Position numbers and translations under genes: made by a program. Shown piece by piece: positions 14,587 through 27,100 of a stretch of DNA of 64,000 nt. The notes beneath the pieces are model-generated. The model was given only the letters and a program-made list of their open reading frames with translations, was not told where the DNA came from and made no database searches. Numbering within the stretch: the first letter of the stretch is position 1; each line of letters begins with the position of its first letter. Source of the stretch: Limosilactobacillus frumenti DSM 13145 (GTDB taxonomy: Bacteria > Bacillota > Bacilli > Lactobacillales > Lactobacillaceae); NCBI RefSeq assembly GCF_001436045.1, contig NZ_AZER01000014.1, forward strand, positions 186,001-250,000, written 5' to 3'.

Positions 14587-16788
14587 ATGGCTCAAAATCC
14601 AATGAATCCATTTGACAGTGACATGAATGACATTTTTAACTCATTAATGGGTGGCATGAATGGTTACAATTCAGATAACCGTCGTTACCTTATTAATGGT
14701 CGTGAAGTTACTCCTGAAGAATTTGCCCAATATCGGCAAACAGGACGGTTGCCAGGCGGTGCAAATCCTCAAGAAGGCCGTCCTGGTCAACAAAAGCAAG
14801 GAAAAGAAACTATTTTACAAAAGCTCGGTCGTAATTTAACGGAAGAAGCTCGTCAACACAAGCTGGACCCAGTTATTGGCCGTAACAAAGAAATTCAAGA
14901 AACTGCTGAAATCCTAAGCCGGCGGACAAAGAACAACCCAGTATTAGTTGGTGACGCTGGTGTTGGTAAGACTGCTGTTGTTGAAGGCTTAGCTCAAGCC
15001 ATTGTGTCTGGAGATGTTCCAGCTGCGATTAAAGATAAGGAAATTATCTCAATTGATATTTCCAGTCTGGAAGCTGGTACTCAATACCGTGGCAGTTTTG
15101 AAGAGAATATGCAAAAGTTGATTACTGAAGTTAAGAAAGCCGGAAACGTTATTCTCTTCTTCGATGAAATTCACCAGATTATTGGTGCTGGATCTGCAGG
15201 TGATGCCGACGGTTCTAAAGGGATGGCTGACATTATCAAGCCAGCTTTGTCACGTGGTGAAATCACGGTAATCGGTGCTACTACTCAAGATGAATACCGG
15301 AACACAATTATGAAGGACGCTGCTTTAGCTCGGCGGTTCAACCCAGTAACGGTTAACGCCCCAAGCAAGGCTGACACTTTAGCAATCTTGAAGGGTATTC
15401 GGACATTATACGAAAAGCACCACAACGTTAAGTTGCCAGACGATGTCCTTAAGGCAGCGGTCGACTACTCTGTTCAATACATGCCACAACGGTCCTTACC
15501 TGACAAGGCAATTGACTTGGTTGATATGACTGCCGCTCACTTAGCTGCAAAGCACCCTGCTCACGATGCTAAGCAAATTGAAAAGGACATCGAGAACGAA
15601 AAGAAGAAGCAACAAGATGCTGCTAAGAAGGAAGACTACAAGACTGCTCAAGCTGCCAAGGATAAGATTGCGGAATTGCAAAAGCAACTGAAGCAAGGTT
15701 CTGAAGATGATAAGGTTACTGCTACTCCAGAAGATGTTGCTAAGGCAGTTGAACAGATGACTGGTATTCCAGTATCCAAGATTGGGGCTTCTGATGTTGA
15801 ACGTCTAAAGGACATGGACAAGCGGCTTGAAGGCAAGGTCATTGGTCAAGACGAAGCTGTTGAAGCGGTTGCTCGTGCTATTCGTCGTAACCGGGCTGGT
15901 TTTGACGAAGGTGACCAACCAATTGGTTCCTTCCTCTTCGTTGGACCTACCGGTGTTGGTAAGACTGAATTAGCTAAGCAATTAGCACTTGACATGTTTG
16001 GCTCCAAGAATGACTTGATTCGGTTGGACATGTCAGAATACTCTGACCGCACTGCTGTTTCTAAGTTAATTGGTGCTACTGCAGGTTACGTTGGTTATGA
16101 AGACAACGGTAACACATTAACTGAAAAAGTTCGTCGTCACCCATACTCCATCATCTTGCTTGATGAAATTGAAAAGGCTAACCCACAAGTTATTACCCTT
16201 TTGCTCCAAGTATTAGATGACGGTCGTTTGACTGACGGTCAAGGGAACACGGTTGACTTCAAGAACACCGTTATCATTGCTACTTCTAACGCTGGTTACT
16301 CTAACGATGCTCCAGTAAAGCTTGGTGAGAACCAAAGTGAAGAAGACTTGATTAAGAAGTTGACAGCATACTTCCGTCCAGAATTCTTGAACCGGTTCAA
16401 CGCCATTGTTGAATTCCACAGCCTGACTAAGGACAATTTGAAGAAGATTGTTGACTTGATGTTGGCAGATGTTAACAAGACGTTGGCTAAGAAGGACATG
16501 GATGTTAAGGTTACTGACACAGCAAAGCAATACCTGATTGATGAAGGTTACGACAAGGCCATGGGTGCTCGTCCACTTCGTCGGGTAATTGAACGGGAAA
16601 TCCGTGACAAGGTCACTGACTACTACCTTGACCACTTGGACGCAAAGCACTTAGTTGCTGAAATGCAAAATGGTAAGTTAGTAATCGTGGATGCTAAGGA
16701 CGCTGTTGCTGATGACAGTAAGGAATACACTCCAGTTGACGACCACCAAGAGGACAAGAAAGAAGATACTAGTTCAGACAAAGACTAA
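14587..16788 (+). CDS. clpL: ClpL ATP-dependent chaperone
   Basis: A 733-residue Hsp100 protein with two AAA+ domains. Walker A sites are GDAGVGKT (about 123-130) and GPTGVGKTE (about 457-465); Walker B includes ILFFDEIHQ and [10 protein letters not shown]. The short Gly/Asn-rich N-terminus ([19 protein letters not shown]) is typical of ClpL and lacks the double-Clp N-domain of ClpC and the zinc finger of ClpE. A UVR-like coiled coil lies at about 335-375. ClpL disaggregates heat-damaged proteins without needing ClpP. I see no CtsR heptad pair or CIRCE upstream, so control may differ from other clp genes. GGGGG ribosome site; strong terminator after it. Confidence 0.93.
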   Translation: MAQNPMNPFDSDMNDIFNSLMGGMNGYNSDNRRYLINGREVTPEEFAQYRQTGRLPGGANPQEGRPGQQKQGKETILQKLGRNLTEEARQHKLDPVIGRNKEIQETAEILSRRTKNNPVLVGDAGVGKTAVVEGLAQAIVSGDVPAAIKDKEIISIDISSLEAGTQYRGSFEENMQKLITEVKKAGNVILFFDEIHQIIGAGSAGDADGSKGMADIIKPALSRGEITVIGATTQDEYRNTIMKDAALARRFNPVTVNAPSKADTLAILKGIRTLYEKHHNVKLPDDVLKAAVDYSVQYMPQRSLPDKAIDLVDMTAAHLAAKHPAHDAKQIEKDIENEKKKQQDAAKKEDYKTAQAAKDKIAELQKQLKQGSEDDKVTATPEDVAKAVEQMTGIPVSKIGASDVERLKDMDKRLEGKVIGQDEAVEAVARAIRRNRAGFDEGDQPIGSFLFVGPTGVGKTELAKQLALDMFGSKNDLIRLDMSEYSDRTAVSKLIGATAGYVGYEDNGNTLTEKVRRHPYSIILLDEIEKANPQVITLLLQVLDDGRLTDGQGNTVDFKNTVIIATSNAGYSNDAPVKLGENQSEEDLIKKLTAYFRPEFLNRFNAIVEFHSLTKDNLKKIVDLMLADVNKTLAKKDMDVKVTDTAKQYLIDEGYDKAMGARPLRRVIEREIRDKVTDYYLDHLDAKHLVAEMQNGKLVIVDAKDAVADDSKEYTPVDDHQEDKKEDTSSDKD

Positions 16789-16802
16789 TCCTAAATAATA
16801 AT

Positions 16803-16847
16803 GAGCCTCCTAGTGACGCAGATGCGCCGCTGGGAGGCTCGTTTTTG
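16803..16847 (+). terminator. Terminator after clpL
   Basis: An 11-bp stem GAGCCTCCTAG / CTGGGAGGCTC, then GTTTTTG. Confidence 0.92.
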
Positions 16848-16906
16848 TTCACAAAAAGGTTTAGACTGAATAATTAGTTATGAGAAACGGAAAGAGAGAT
16901 TCAACA

Positions 16907-17260
16907 ATGGATCATGAAGTTAAACGTGGTGATATCTGGTACGCTCATTTATCACCAGTAGTTGGTTCAGAGCAGGGTGGGGACCGGCCAGTGGTCGTTG
17001 TGCAGAATGATGTTGGCAATCGCTTTAGCCCAACGGTCATTGTTGCTCCGGTCACCACTCAAACCCAGAAAAGGCGCTTTCCCACGCATGTTCCAATTAC
17101 TAAAGCGGTGACGGGAATTCCCAAAAATTCAGTTATTTTGCTTGAACAGCTGCGGACAATTGATAAACAACGTTTAATGGACAAAATAAACCACTTAGAT
17201 GATGTAATGATGGCCCAAGTGGATCATATGTTGAAAGTGAGCTTGGGACTAGCGGATTAA
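16907..17260 (+). CDS. mazF: MazF/PemK-family endoribonuclease toxin
   Basis: A 117-residue toxin from the ATG at 16907 (preceded by AAAGAGAG); a longer start at 16880 lacks a ribosome site. It shows all family blocks: RGDIWYAHLSPVVGSEQGG with the catalytic Arg nearby, RPVVVVQNDVGNRFSPT, VIVAPVTTQ, and SVILLEQLRTIDKQRL. MazF cleaves mRNA at short sequence motifs to halt growth. The usual MazE antitoxin gene directly upstream is absent: only the clpL terminator fits in the 118-base gap. Its 3' end overlaps the convergent acetyltransferase by 12 bases. An antitoxin elsewhere is probable. Confidence 0.9.
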   Translation: MDHEVKRGDIWYAHLSPVVGSEQGGDRPVVVVQNDVGNRFSPTVIVAPVTTQTQKRRFPTHVPITKAVTGIPKNSVILLEQLRTIDKQRLMDKINHLDDVMMAQVDHMLKVSLGLAD

Positions 17261-17827
17261 TCCTTGCATAAAGTCGTTATTAATACGGTGAAGTTTGTTG
17301 TCACTACCTAAGTTAAGTTCGTACCCTAGCCGTTGGGTATCGATTTTATCCTTGACCGTCACAATCCCTCGTTGAATAAAGCCAAAATCAGCAGCCAGGT
17401 GTTGGACGGGTTTATTTAGTTTATGCGTATCCAAACGGAAATTCTTCATTCCCTGCATTTGACCAATCGTGAGCAAATTAGAAAACATAAACTTAGAAAG
17501 GTGTTGACCGCGGAAATCGCTGCTAATGGCAAGACGGTGAATGGTGGCATATGGTGCATTAGGTTGTGCCCACTGCCCGTGATGAATAACCTGGTAAGAT
17601 GGCTCGGGGGTTAGCTGTAAGGTTGCCGTGCCAGCAACTTGTTTACCAACCATGAGGACCCAGTTGTCTTGTCGCGCAATATCGCTGGTTAAGACTTGCC
17701 GGTTGGGGTGGCCATCCTGCCATTGCGGACTGCCATAGGATCTCAGAAAGGATTTTGCTTGGTTGATAATTTCCATAATCGAATCTAAATCGCGGGTTTG
17801 ACCGCGCCGTAGGTAAATAGCTGTCAT
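17249..17827 (-). CDS. GNAT-family N-acetyltransferase
   Basis: A 192-residue single-domain acetyltransferase. The core motif A region is IHRLAISSDFRGQHLSKFMF, with the R/Q-x-x-G-x-x acetyl-CoA loop (RGQHLS). A C-terminal FGFIQRGIV segment is typical of motif B. The N-terminal LRRGQTRDLDSIMEIINQAK is a normal GNAT first strand and helix. The acceptor is unknown; candidates in this subfamily are small amines or protein N-termini. It converges on mazF with 12 bases overlap. A GAGGTGACAT ribosome site precedes the ATG on the minus strand. Confidence 0.82.
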   Translation of the reverse strand: MTAIYLRRGQTRDLDSIMEIINQAKSFLRSYGSPQWQDGHPNRQVLTSDIARQDNWVLMVGKQVAGTATLQLTPEPSYQVIHHGQWAQPNAPYATIHRLAISSDFRGQHLSKFMFSNLLTIGQMQGMKNFRLDTHKLNKPVQHLAADFGFIQRGIVTVKDKIDTQRLGYELNLGSDNKLHRINNDFMQGLIR

Positions 17828-17910
17828 ATAATGTCACCTCTTGAATTTGTCCCTATTATTAGCGCATCTGAATAATATTTCAAATTACGGTAATTTCGTT
17901 TGGCGAATCA

Positions 17911-17939
17911 TTGGTTCGTCCTAATGATTGAGTTAAAAT
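17911..17939 (+). promoter_or_regulatory. Promoter of the second cardiolipin synthase
   Basis: -35 TTGGTT (17911-17916), 17-base spacer, -10 TAAAAT (17934-17939). Confidence 0.6.
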
Positions 17940-17975
17940 ATACGTAACTAATTGGATGATAAAGGGGGTTATGCA

Positions 17976-19454
17976 ATGCTATTGACGTGGAACATTATCA
18001 AATGGCTATTAATTGCAATTATCCTCCTAAACGAAGTGGCAGCCATCTTCACCGTTTTCCGTGAAAAACGGGATATTGCGGCAACGTGGGCATGGCTACT
18101 GGTGTTAATGCTGATTCCGGTAATCGGCTTTATTTTTTACGCCTTTTTGGGTCGGAAACTACCACAACGGCGGTTGGAACGGATCAAGTCGCAAACCCAA
18201 TTAAAGCTTAAAAAGGCTGTTGACCGGCAGAAAACGCAATTTCAAAATATGCCTCGACCGAAACACTCCACGGTCCAAACGTACCGGCGCACGATTATGC
18301 TGTTCCAAAGTTTGGATAATGCTTTTTTAACGCGCCATAATCACGTGGACGTCTATACCACCGGTAAGGAATTTTTCGCACACCTATTTGAGGATATAGA
18401 AGCGGCCACCCAAACGATCAATATTGAATTTTATACCATTTATAACGATCAAATTGGTAACCAACTACGGACACTGTTGGAACAAAAAGCGGCCGAAGGG
18501 GTCGAAGTACGAGTCCTGTATGATTCATGGGGATCAATGGGAGTCCGCAAGAGCTTCTACGATGGCTTACGGAAACGGGGCGGCTATGCAGCACCATTCC
18601 TGATGACGCATAGTAACTTCATTGATTTCCGGCTAAACTACCGTGACCACCGGAAGATTGTGACAATTGATGGTCAAATCGGTTATGTCGGCGGCTTTAA
18701 TATTGGTGACCAGTACCTAGGCCTTGTTAAAAAGTTCGGCCCATGGCGTGATACTCACTTACGGATTGTTGGTGGTGGGGTATATAGCCTGCAGCAACGA
18801 TTCATTCGTGACTGGAATGCCACGATGAAAGATCCAGCTGACCGAATTAGCCACTACGGTATCTTTTTCCCTGAAATCAAAATTGATAAAGATCAGCCAG
18901 ACAATGATACCGCTTTACAAATTGTATCTTCAGGACCAGAAGCACCATTGGAAAATATTAAATTGGGTTACTTGCGGCTAATCAATGCGGCCACTGACCA
19001 TATCTGGATTCAAACCCCATACTTGATTCCCGACGATAGTGTATTAGACTCTTTGCGGGTGGCTGCTCATTCAGGCATTGATGTTCGGATTATGGTGCCA
19101 TGTAAGCCAGATCACCCCTTTGTCTACCGGGCAACTCAATACTATGCTCGGCAGTTGGCAAATGAGGGTGTTACGATTTACTTCTACCAAAAGGGATTCC
19201 TCCACGCCAAGACGGTCATGGTTGATGACAAGATGGCCTCAGTGGGATCAGCAAACGTTGATTTTCGGAGCTTCAAACTCAACTTCGAAATTAACTCATT
19301 TATTTATGACCTTGAAATGACTGACCACCTTGAACAGATTTTTGTGAATGATATTCGTGATAGTCGCGTTATAACCCCAGAAATGTTTGCGGGGATGTCG
19401 CGGTGGTTGCGCTTCAAGCAGACATTTTCACGCCTGTTTTCACCAATTTTGTAA
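17976..19454 (+). CDS. cls: Cardiolipin synthase (second of two)
   Basis: A 492-residue PLD-family synthase from the ATG at 17976, which has AAAGGGGG at proper distance; an upstream TTG at 17952 would add eight unlikely residues. Two membrane segments at about 4-24 and 33-53. HKD motifs are DHRKIVTIDGQIGYVGGFN and HAKTVMVDDKMASVGSAN. Same reaction as the first Cls. The two enzymes are encoded 5.4 kb apart on opposite strands and are clearly diverged, so they are old paralogues, possibly used under different conditions. The TauE exporter gene follows by 20 bases and is likely co-transcribed. Confidence 0.95.
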   Translation: MLLTWNIIKWLLIAIILLNEVAAIFTVFREKRDIAATWAWLLVLMLIPVIGFIFYAFLGRKLPQRRLERIKSQTQLKLKKAVDRQKTQFQNMPRPKHSTVQTYRRTIMLFQSLDNAFLTRHNHVDVYTTGKEFFAHLFEDIEAATQTINIEFYTIYNDQIGNQLRTLLEQKAAEGVEVRVLYDSWGSMGVRKSFYDGLRKRGGYAAPFLMTHSNFIDFRLNYRDHRKIVTIDGQIGYVGGFNIGDQYLGLVKKFGPWRDTHLRIVGGGVYSLQQRFIRDWNATMKDPADRISHYGIFFPEIKIDKDQPDNDTALQIVSSGPEAPLENIKLGYLRLINAATDHIWIQTPYLIPDDSVLDSLRVAAHSGIDVRIMVPCKPDHPFVYRATQYYARQLANEGVTIYFYQKGFLHAKTVMVDDKMASVGSANVDFRSFKLNFEINSFIYDLEMTDHLEQIFVNDIRDSRVITPEMFAGMSRWLRFKQTFSRLFSPIL

Positions 19455-19474
19455 CAGGATAAGGAGGCTTCATA

Positions 19475-20239
19475 ATGACAGTTCCATCAATCGGCTTGAT
19501 CGTTTATTTACTTTTAGGAGGGATCGTCGCAGGAATTCTTTCATCTGCCGCCTCATTTGCTTCCCTTGCGTCATACCCATTATTACTGAGTGTCGGGGTG
19601 GCACCAGTGTATGCGAATGTTACTAATGATGCGGCGCTGATCTGGAACAGTCTCGGGGCCGTCTTTGCTTCAGGACGAGAGTTACATGGGCATTGGCGGC
19701 AGGTATGGACATACGGCCTTTTTACCGTGGTGGGTTCAATTATTGGCTGTTTTTGCCTCTTAGCTTTTCCGGGCAAGGTATTTGAACGAGTAGTACCATT
19801 CTTTATCTTGATTGCTGGTGCGCTGATTTTAATTTCTGGAAAGCATCAACCGGATTTAACTAAGCAAAAGCCAGCATGGCTCAAAGCCTTGTATATTTTT
19901 CTGTTAATCATCGTCGGCGGTTATGCTGGTTACTTTGGTGCCGCTAGTGGAATTGTTATTCTGGTCTTATTAACGTATTTGACAGACGAAAACTTTTTGG
20001 TTTCCAACGCCATTAAAAATGCTGTCTGTGGGTTAACCAACCTTGTTGCCCTAATTATTTACTCTTTTCGCTCACGGATTTATTGGTGGTATGCGATCCC
20101 GATGGCGGTGGGGATGTTTATTGGGGGCTACCTTGGTCCTATCGTAGTCCGTCATGTTTCTGCACGATTAATGCGGTGGTTAATCGCGTTACTAGCAGTA
20201 ACTCAAGCAATTATCTACTTTAAACAGGCTTATTTATAA
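19475..20239 (+). CDS. TauE/SafE-family sulfite/anion exporter
   Basis: A 254-residue membrane protein with about eight hydrophobic segments. It has the duplicated family pattern: LGGIVAGILSSAASFASLAS in the first half and GYAGYFGAASGIVILVLL in the second, both Gly/Ala-rich helices with a following Asn-containing segment (NVTNDAALI, NAIKNAVCG). The family exports sulfite, sulfonates or similar organic anions. The substrate is not evident from context. It lies 20 bases after cls with an AAGGAGG ribosome site. A short 4-bp hairpin with a six-T run at 20249-20270 may end the transcript. Confidence 0.85.
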   Translation: MTVPSIGLIVYLLLGGIVAGILSSAASFASLASYPLLLSVGVAPVYANVTNDAALIWNSLGAVFASGRELHGHWRQVWTYGLFTVVGSIIGCFCLLAFPGKVFERVVPFFILIAGALILISGKHQPDLTKQKPAWLKALYIFLLIIVGGYAGYFGAASGIVILVLLTYLTDENFLVSNAIKNAVCGLTNLVALIIYSFRSRIYWWYAIPMAVGMFIGGYLGPIVVRHVSARLMRWLIALLAVTQAIIYFKQAYL

Positions 20240-20351
20240 TTTTCTTTGGCTGTCATTGAGCAGCTTTTTTGTTACCTAAGTAAACGTCTGTTCGACTGCG
20301 TATGTTACAATAAAATGCGAATTTATTCTTATGAGAAAAGGACGGATCAGC

Positions 20352-23300
20352 GTGGGAACTCTTAACTTTGTCTTAGGGACGGAAGCAATGGATCACCAAC
20401 AAGTCTTGATTGACCAATTGGCTGACCAGGTACGGACAGCACCACAAAAGGACCAATTCTTTTACTTGGTGCCTAACCATATTAAATTTGAAACAGAAAT
20501 AAATGTTCTAGCTGGTTTGCGGCAACGAGCAGGGATCAGTGATAACGGTCGCTTTGCTTCTGATCGGGTTCAAGTTCTCTCTTTTAGCCGACTAGCGTGG
20601 TTCCTAATGCGTGATCAACCGGAATTTCAGCGGCCGCGATTGTCCCAAATTGGGATGGCAATGTTAGTGTCCAAAGTCGTCCAAGAGCACGAGGATGACC
20701 TTCACTTGTATGCTTCTGAAATTCACCAACCTGGTTTCATCCAAAAACTCCGCGATCAGCTGACAGAATTACAGACTGCTAATATTTCACCCGATGAATT
20801 CCAAGATATTATTTCCCGGGTAATAAATGAAAATGATAATGTTAATCGCGCGTGGATTGCTAAAATGCAAGACGTTGCGTTAGTTTACCAAGCGTATCAG
20901 CAGCAATTACACAAGCACTTCTTATCCAGTGGCGAACTGTATCACCAGCTTGCGGCCTTTTTGGCTGATAGTCCAGCAACCAAGCATATGCATTTCTTTT
21001 TGGACCGCTTTGCCCAGTTTACTGCTAGTGAACAGGAAGTTGTTAATTCTTTAATCCTTCACGGAGCTTCTACCACCGTTTCACTCAACCTTGATCGGGG
21101 ATACCCTGATCAGAATCACCCGAACCCCCATGACTTGCCATCCTTAAATGACTTATTTTACTCGGCAGCAATGCAGTATCGCCGTCTTTGGAAAATAGCC
21201 CAAGCACATCCAAACCAGGTGGAACTGGTAAAAAATGTGATCTTTGCTGACCAGCCGCGGGTAAGTACGAGTCTGCAGCAGGTAGATCATTACTTTAAAC
21301 GATATGCGCAGGGTCCCCTCACAGATGAAGTGGGTGAGCAACTCGCTGATCCACGGCAGGTCACCTTTTCAACGATGATTAATCGCCGGGCAGAGCTGAA
21401 TGCCGTTGCCACCAAAATTCGACAATTGGTTACTAGTGGCCGTTATCGTTATCGTGATTTCTTAATATTAAGCCGTCACCTGGATGCATATCAGACAATG
21501 ATTGAGCCAGTTTTTGCTAATCATCAGATCCCCGTTTTTAATGACCATGAACGAAAAATGGACCAACATCCATTAGTACTACTCCTGTCATCCTTACTGG
21601 CGCTTCCCGAACACAATTATCAGCTGGCGGATGTGATGCAGGTTCTTAAAACCTGGCTGCTTGTGCCGCGGAATGATAATGGTGACCTCATGGCAATTAC
21701 CGATTTTCAGGAAGCGGTTTTTGCCACAGAAAACTGGTGCCTTAAGCATGGTATTAAGGGCAAAAATGATTGGCAAACGACCAATTCAGATAAGATCAAT
21801 CAGTTATGGCAGACCCACGATGATAATCCCCGGCACCAAAATGACCCATCATCAGCGGTGAACGTTTTAAACCGTCAACTGTTACTAGTTAAAGACTATG
21901 TTAGGACTCAGCTGATCCCGCTATTTGATCGCCTGTTTTCTGCAACTGATGGGCAATCTTTAGCAACAACATTGTTTAATTTTTTGCAGGATGCTGGCGT
22001 TACTGAACGGTTATACCAATGGCAGCAATACCAAAGTACTCGTGATTTGGACCTGGCCCAGCGGCCCCAACAGGTGTGGGATACTTTTTGCCAAATACTT
22101 CAGGAATATGTTGATATTTTAGGAGACGAGTCCATTCCAGATGGAAAAGGGTCAGCAACCCTCGCCACCTTCAGTGAACTTTTACAGTCAGGGTTTGCGG
22201 CGGCTCAATATTCACAAATTCCAGCAACCTTGGACCAAGTCGTTATTTCTGAAACGGGAATTGTCCAGAGCCTGAATAAAAAGATTGTTTTTATGATTGG
22301 CTCGACGGATGATGTGATGCCAGAAATGCAAGACAATGAAGGACTAATTACTGATCAAGATAAAGAATTAATTGATAATTACTTGGACCACGATTACCAG
22401 TACTTACCGGGCGATGCTAACCAGGAACTGGCCAATGAACCGTTTGTCAACTATAGTGGCATGTTAACTGGTCAAGAACGGCTAATAATGACGGCACCTT
22501 TAGCTAACAATGATGATCAAGAGTTATCGCCGTCACCATACCTTACGGATATGGCCAATTACTTCCATCAGGCGGTAAACTTCTACCCGCTAGCTACTAG
22601 CAAAATGGGTCTGGATCACGCCGGATTATTCTTGTCTGCACCACAAGCAAGCCTTAATCAATTAGTTCAAGTTGGTCGTCTCGCCCGTGATCAAGCTGTT
22701 CAAACGCATCAGCCTGAGCAGTTGCCAGTGAGCTGGCACTTACTTGCCAATCAACTGGTTAAATTAAGTGCAGAACCTGGACAGGAACACCTGAAGCGGC
22801 AACTAGGACTTATCGCCCGTGGCTTTAACTACGCTAACACCGTTGATAGTTTGGGTCGGCAACTGGCCGAAGCACTTTATTTACGGACAGCGCGTGACCG
22901 TAATGAGCAGCATGTCCTCTATGCTTCGATCTCCCAATTACAAGACTTCTATACTAATCAATACGAGTACTTCTTAAAGTACGGGTTACGTCTGCAAAAA
23001 CGTGATCAGTTAGCGATGTCAACTGACCGAGTTGGGACATTCTTCCACAAAGCGATGGAGACCTTTGTTAATCAGGTAGTGGACAATAAGTTGAACCTTA
23101 ATCGCCTTAACCAAGACCAGCAACAATTGCAAGAATTAATTAGGCAGTCTTTATCCACGGCAACTGACAGTCAACCAGATATGGCACGGCTAGCAGCTGG
23201 ATCTGCCCAGGCAGCATTCCAGTATCAGCAGTTGCGTAGTATCGTTACAACGATGATCAAAATTTTGTGTAAGCAGGCCCAATACACGGGACTACGACCA

Positions 23301-24104
23301 TTTAAGACGGAAGCACAATTTGGACGGATTGGCAGTCCTGACCACGTGAACTTACAACCACTTGATTACCCGTTGAGTAATGGTAATCGAATCTATTTGC
23401 GCGGACGGATTGACCGCATTGATCGGCTAACTAACGCATCCCCTGACCAAGACTTCTTGACCGTGGTGGACTATAAGTCTGGCGATCGACGCTTTGACCT
23501 CACGTCTGCTTATTACGGGATTTCTTTGCAATTGCTAACATACCTGAACGGCTTGCAGGCTAACTTGACCCAGTTAAAGGTTCCCAGCGCTCAACTGGCG
23601 GGTGCCCTGTATTTGCACTTGGCTGACCCTAAATTTAATTGGAATCGCAATCAAAAGAAGACGCTGGATGAATTAGAGTTATCCGCTCACCAGTACAAGG
23701 GAATCCTACTTGATCAGCCACAATTACTGGACCAACTAGATCACAGTATTCAGGAACAACAATCCGTGTTGTATCCATTGCGGGTTACCAAGAAAGGGAG
23801 TATTTCAGCACGCAAGGACGCCTTGCTGGTGAATGACCAGCAGCTAAAATGGTTGCAGGAGCATAATCGGCAACTAATTATCAATGCCGGAAATCAAATC
23901 CTTAGCGGTGACCTTCACCTTAATCCATACCGGTTAATTGAAGGCAGTAATCGTAAAACGGGACTTGATTATAGTGACTTCCTGGATATCTATCAGTTTG
24001 ATAATATGCTAGATCAGAGTCGTTATCGTCAGTTGAATCCTCAAACGGCGGAAGACGAATTTAAACAGGCTGGTCACAATGATGATCATCGGAAAGGGGA
24101 ATAA
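20352..24104 (+). CDS. rexB: ATP-dependent nuclease subunit RexB (AddB)
   Basis: A 1,250-residue protein from the GTG at 20352, which has AAAGGAC upstream and gives the expected start (V/M)[13 protein letters not shown]; an ATG at 20331 lacks a ribosome site. The N-terminal inactive helicase-like region lacks a Walker A, as in Gram-positive RexB. The C-terminal PD-(D/E)XK nuclease motif includes LRGRIDRID and [13 protein letters not shown] do not see the four iron-sulfur cysteines of Bacillus AddB, as expected for RexB. RexAB degrades double-strand breaks to make 3' ends for RecA. rexA follows by two bases. Confidence 0.95.
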   Translation: MGTLNFVLGTEAMDHQQVLIDQLADQVRTAPQKDQFFYLVPNHIKFETEINVLAGLRQRAGISDNGRFASDRVQVLSFSRLAWFLMRDQPEFQRPRLSQIGMAMLVSKVVQEHEDDLHLYASEIHQPGFIQKLRDQLTELQTANISPDEFQDIISRVINENDNVNRAWIAKMQDVALVYQAYQQQLHKHFLSSGELYHQLAAFLADSPATKHMHFFLDRFAQFTASEQEVVNSLILHGASTTVSLNLDRGYPDQNHPNPHDLPSLNDLFYSAAMQYRRLWKIAQAHPNQVELVKNVIFADQPRVSTSLQQVDHYFKRYAQGPLTDEVGEQLADPRQVTFSTMINRRAELNAVATKIRQLVTSGRYRYRDFLILSRHLDAYQTMIEPVFANHQIPVFNDHERKMDQHPLVLLLSSLLALPEHNYQLADVMQVLKTWLLVPRNDNGDLMAITDFQEAVFATENWCLKHGIKGKNDWQTTNSDKINQLWQTHDDNPRHQNDPSSAVNVLNRQLLLVKDYVRTQLIPLFDRLFSATDGQSLATTLFNFLQDAGVTERLYQWQQYQSTRDLDLAQRPQQVWDTFCQILQEYVDILGDESIPDGKGSATLATFSELLQSGFAAAQYSQIPATLDQVVISETGIVQSLNKKIVFMIGSTDDVMPEMQDNEGLITDQDKELIDNYLDHDYQYLPGDANQELANEPFVNYSGMLTGQERLIMTAPLANNDDQELSPSPYLTDMANYFHQAVNFYPLATSKMGLDHAGLFLSAPQASLNQLVQVGRLARDQAVQTHQPEQLPVSWHLLANQLVKLSAEPGQEHLKRQLGLIARGFNYANTVDSLGRQLAEALYLRTARDRNEQHVLYASISQLQDFYTNQYEYFLKYGLRLQKRDQLAMSTDRVGTFFHKAMETFVNQVVDNKLNLNRLNQDQQQLQELIRQSLSTATDSQPDMARLAAGSAQAAFQYQQLRSIVTTMIKILCKQAQYTGLRPFKTEAQFGRIGSPDHVNLQPLDYPLSNGNRIYLRGRIDRIDRLTNASPDQDFLTVVDYKSGDRRFDLTSAYYGISLQLLTYLNGLQANLTQLKVPSAQLAGALYLHLADPKFNWNRNQKKTLDELELSAHQYKGILLDQPQLLDQLDHSIQEQQSVLYPLRVTKKGSISARKDALLVNDQQLKWLQEHNRQLIINAGNQILSGDLHLNPYRLIEGSNRKTGLDYSDFLDIYQFDNMLDQSRYRQLNPQTAEDEFKQAGHNDDHRKGE

Positions 24105-24106
24105 TC

Positions 24107-27100
24107 ATGGCAGAATTTAAACCTACCCCGGCACAACAACAGGCCATTAATGACCGTCATCAGAATATTTTAGTATCAGCATCTGCTGGTTCAGGGAAAA
24201 CGGCCGTCCTGGTTCAACGGGCGATCGGTTTAATTAAAGAGGGGATTGATGTTAACCGCCTCTTGATGGTGACGTTTACGGATGCTGCCGCTAAAAACAT
24301 GCGCGACAAAATCCGCGCAGCTCTTCAGAAAGAGGCCACTGCTGCGACCAATTCAGTCGCGATGAAGCGGGCAATGGCTAAACAGATGAATTTGGTTGCA
24401 ACTGCTGATATTAGTACGATCCATGCCTTCTGTTTGAAGCTGATCAAACGCTATTACTACCTTATTAATTTGGACCCGCAGTTCAGACTGTTAACAGATG
24501 ATACTGAGCGGTTACTCCTTCAGGAAGATACCTGGCAACAGTTCAGTGAGCACTTGTACGCTAATGCGGACTACCAAGCAGATGATCGGGCTTCGTTTCA
24601 TGAACTGGTTCTTAATTTTTCCCGCGATCGTGATGATACAGGATTAGATGACCTCGTATTGCGGTTGTCAAAGATTGCAAATGCCCAACCTGATCCTGAA
24701 GCGTGGTTAAGGCAGCTACCAGAACATTATTTCCTGGGAAATAGTGATATTACTGAATCAAAATTTTTTGTCAATGACCTGGAACCACTAGTTGCTGAAC
24801 AACTGGAACAGTTGATTAATGATAGCCATGAATTGGTATTGCGAATGCAAGACACTGGTTATGAAAAGCCAAGCGCAGTGTTAACCGCTGACCAGGAACT
24901 GTTGCAACAGTTAAAAGATGAGTTAACGAATTGTACCTGGGACCAACTACGGGCTCATTTCCAAGGTGCTAAGTTTAAGCGATTGGCAGGTGGTCCAACT
25001 AAGAAGGATGCCGGGACGCCAGAATATGAGGATTACCAGGCAATTAAAGCGGACCGTGACCGGATTAAAAAGCAGCTCCGGCAGCTGAGCGAACATTTCT
25101 TTATTTATCCAGCCGCTCAGTTAAAGAGCCTGTCTCAAAAATCACAGGCCCTCGTGGCAGAACTAGTGAATGTCGTCATTGGCTACCGTCAACAGTACCA
25201 GCAAGTCAAGTTGAACCGGCATGTATTGGAGTTTAATGACCTTGAACACTATGCTTACCAAATTCTGACCCCACCTGCCGATGATGCCGATTGGCAGGCA
25301 TTAGTAGCCGATTTAAGAAACCATTACCGCGAAATCATGGTTGATGAGTATCAAGATACTAACCCTCTTCAGGAAGGTATCTTGAAGAAACTAGCTAGTC
25401 CTGAACGCCATAACATGTTTATGGTTGGGGATGTTAAGCAGTCCATTTATCGTTTCCGGGAAGCTGATCCAAGCTTGTTCACGGATAAGTACCAGCGTTA
25501 CCAACAAGATGGAGCGGCTGGTGAAGATATTGTCCTAGCAGAGAATTTCCGGTCCATGCGCAATGTTGTTGATTTTACTAACCTGTTATTTGAACAACTT
25601 ATGGACCGTCAAGTCGGTCAAATTGACTATGACGAGGATGCCCACCTAAAATATGCGGCAACTTATTATGATGAGGATGAACAGAACCAGCCACGACCAA
25701 CAGAACTGCTTTTGTACGACGCTAATGTTGACCCAGACCAACCAACCGAAGATGATAAATTAACTGGTGAGCTGCAGATGGTTGGAATGCGGATCAAGCA
25801 GATGATTGCTCACCAGGAGCAGATCTATGACAGTAATTTGAGACGAATGCGCCCAATCAACTATGGCGATATTGTCATTTTGGAAAGAACAAAGGGAATC
25901 AACAATACGTTAATGGAACAGTTTAACAAGTTAAATATTCCATTAACGGTCCATGATGTTGAAAGTTATTTCCAAGCAACTGAAGTGCGGGTCATGATGG
26001 CTCTGTTAAAAGTGATTGATAATCCGCACCAAGATATTCCGTTAGTGGCTGTTTTGCGTTCGCCAATCGTGGGGCTTAACAATAAAGAGTTGACCATGAT
26101 TCGGTTGCAAAACCGGTCGGCAGATTATTACAGTGCTTGCCGCGAATTCGTTGATAACTATGACCAACACAGTGTGCAGCGGCGATCATTGCTGCCTGAA
26201 GATGCCATTAACGACTTAGCGACGAAACTCAAACGTTTCTTAGCGGACTTAAATGAATTCGACCAAACCGCACAACAGCAAACGTTGGTGGACCTTATTT
26301 GGCAGATTTATCAACGGACCGGCTACCTCGATTATGTGGGCGCAATGCCTGGCGGTCAGCAACGTCAAGCAAACCTGCATGCCTTGTATGAACGAGCTCA
26401 AAATTATGAACAGACTTCATTCAAGGGCCTGTATCAATTCACACGTTTTATTGAGAAAATGCAGGAGCATGATCAGGACCTTGGTGTTGCCCCTGCGCAA
26501 CTGGCTGAAAATACTGTCAACGTGATGACGATTCACGGTAGTAAGGGACTGCAGTTTCCAATTGTCTTCTTGATTGATGCTACTCATGGTTTCAATAATT
26601 CAACTAGTAAGGAAAACGCGGTTACAGATGCTGATGCGGGATTGGGAATTCGGTACATGGATGAGCATCGATTAGTTTACGACACGCCCCAACGACAGGT
26701 CATCCTGGAACAAATCCAGCGGTCAGAACGTGCTGAAGGATTGCGGGTTCTATATGTTGCTTTAACCCGGGCCGAGCAACGCTTAATCATTACGTCGTCG
26801 TTTAACGAACAACGACGGAACCAGAAGCTGGCAACCGCTTGGGAACGATGGCAAAAGGCTTTTCAAAGTGACCAACAAGTACTGGGCGCTCAAGTGCGGG
26901 TGAATGCTAACTCCTTTATGGATTGGATTGGCCTTGCTTGTGCTCGCTATCGTCAGTTTTTTAAGCCGGAGGACGTTGCTGTTAACGTTGCGGGCAAAGA
27001 GGGGATGAATCTCTTACCAAGTCCACTCGATCATGACCAAGCTTACCCATGGATGCAGAATCAAGCAGTATTTAAGGTCCTATCATTTAGCCAACAACAA

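Noticed and set aside
16880-16906. Longer N-terminus for MazF from the ATG at 16880
   Set aside because: No ribosome site precedes it, whereas AAAGAGAG precedes the ATG at 16907 and that start matches the family's N-terminus.
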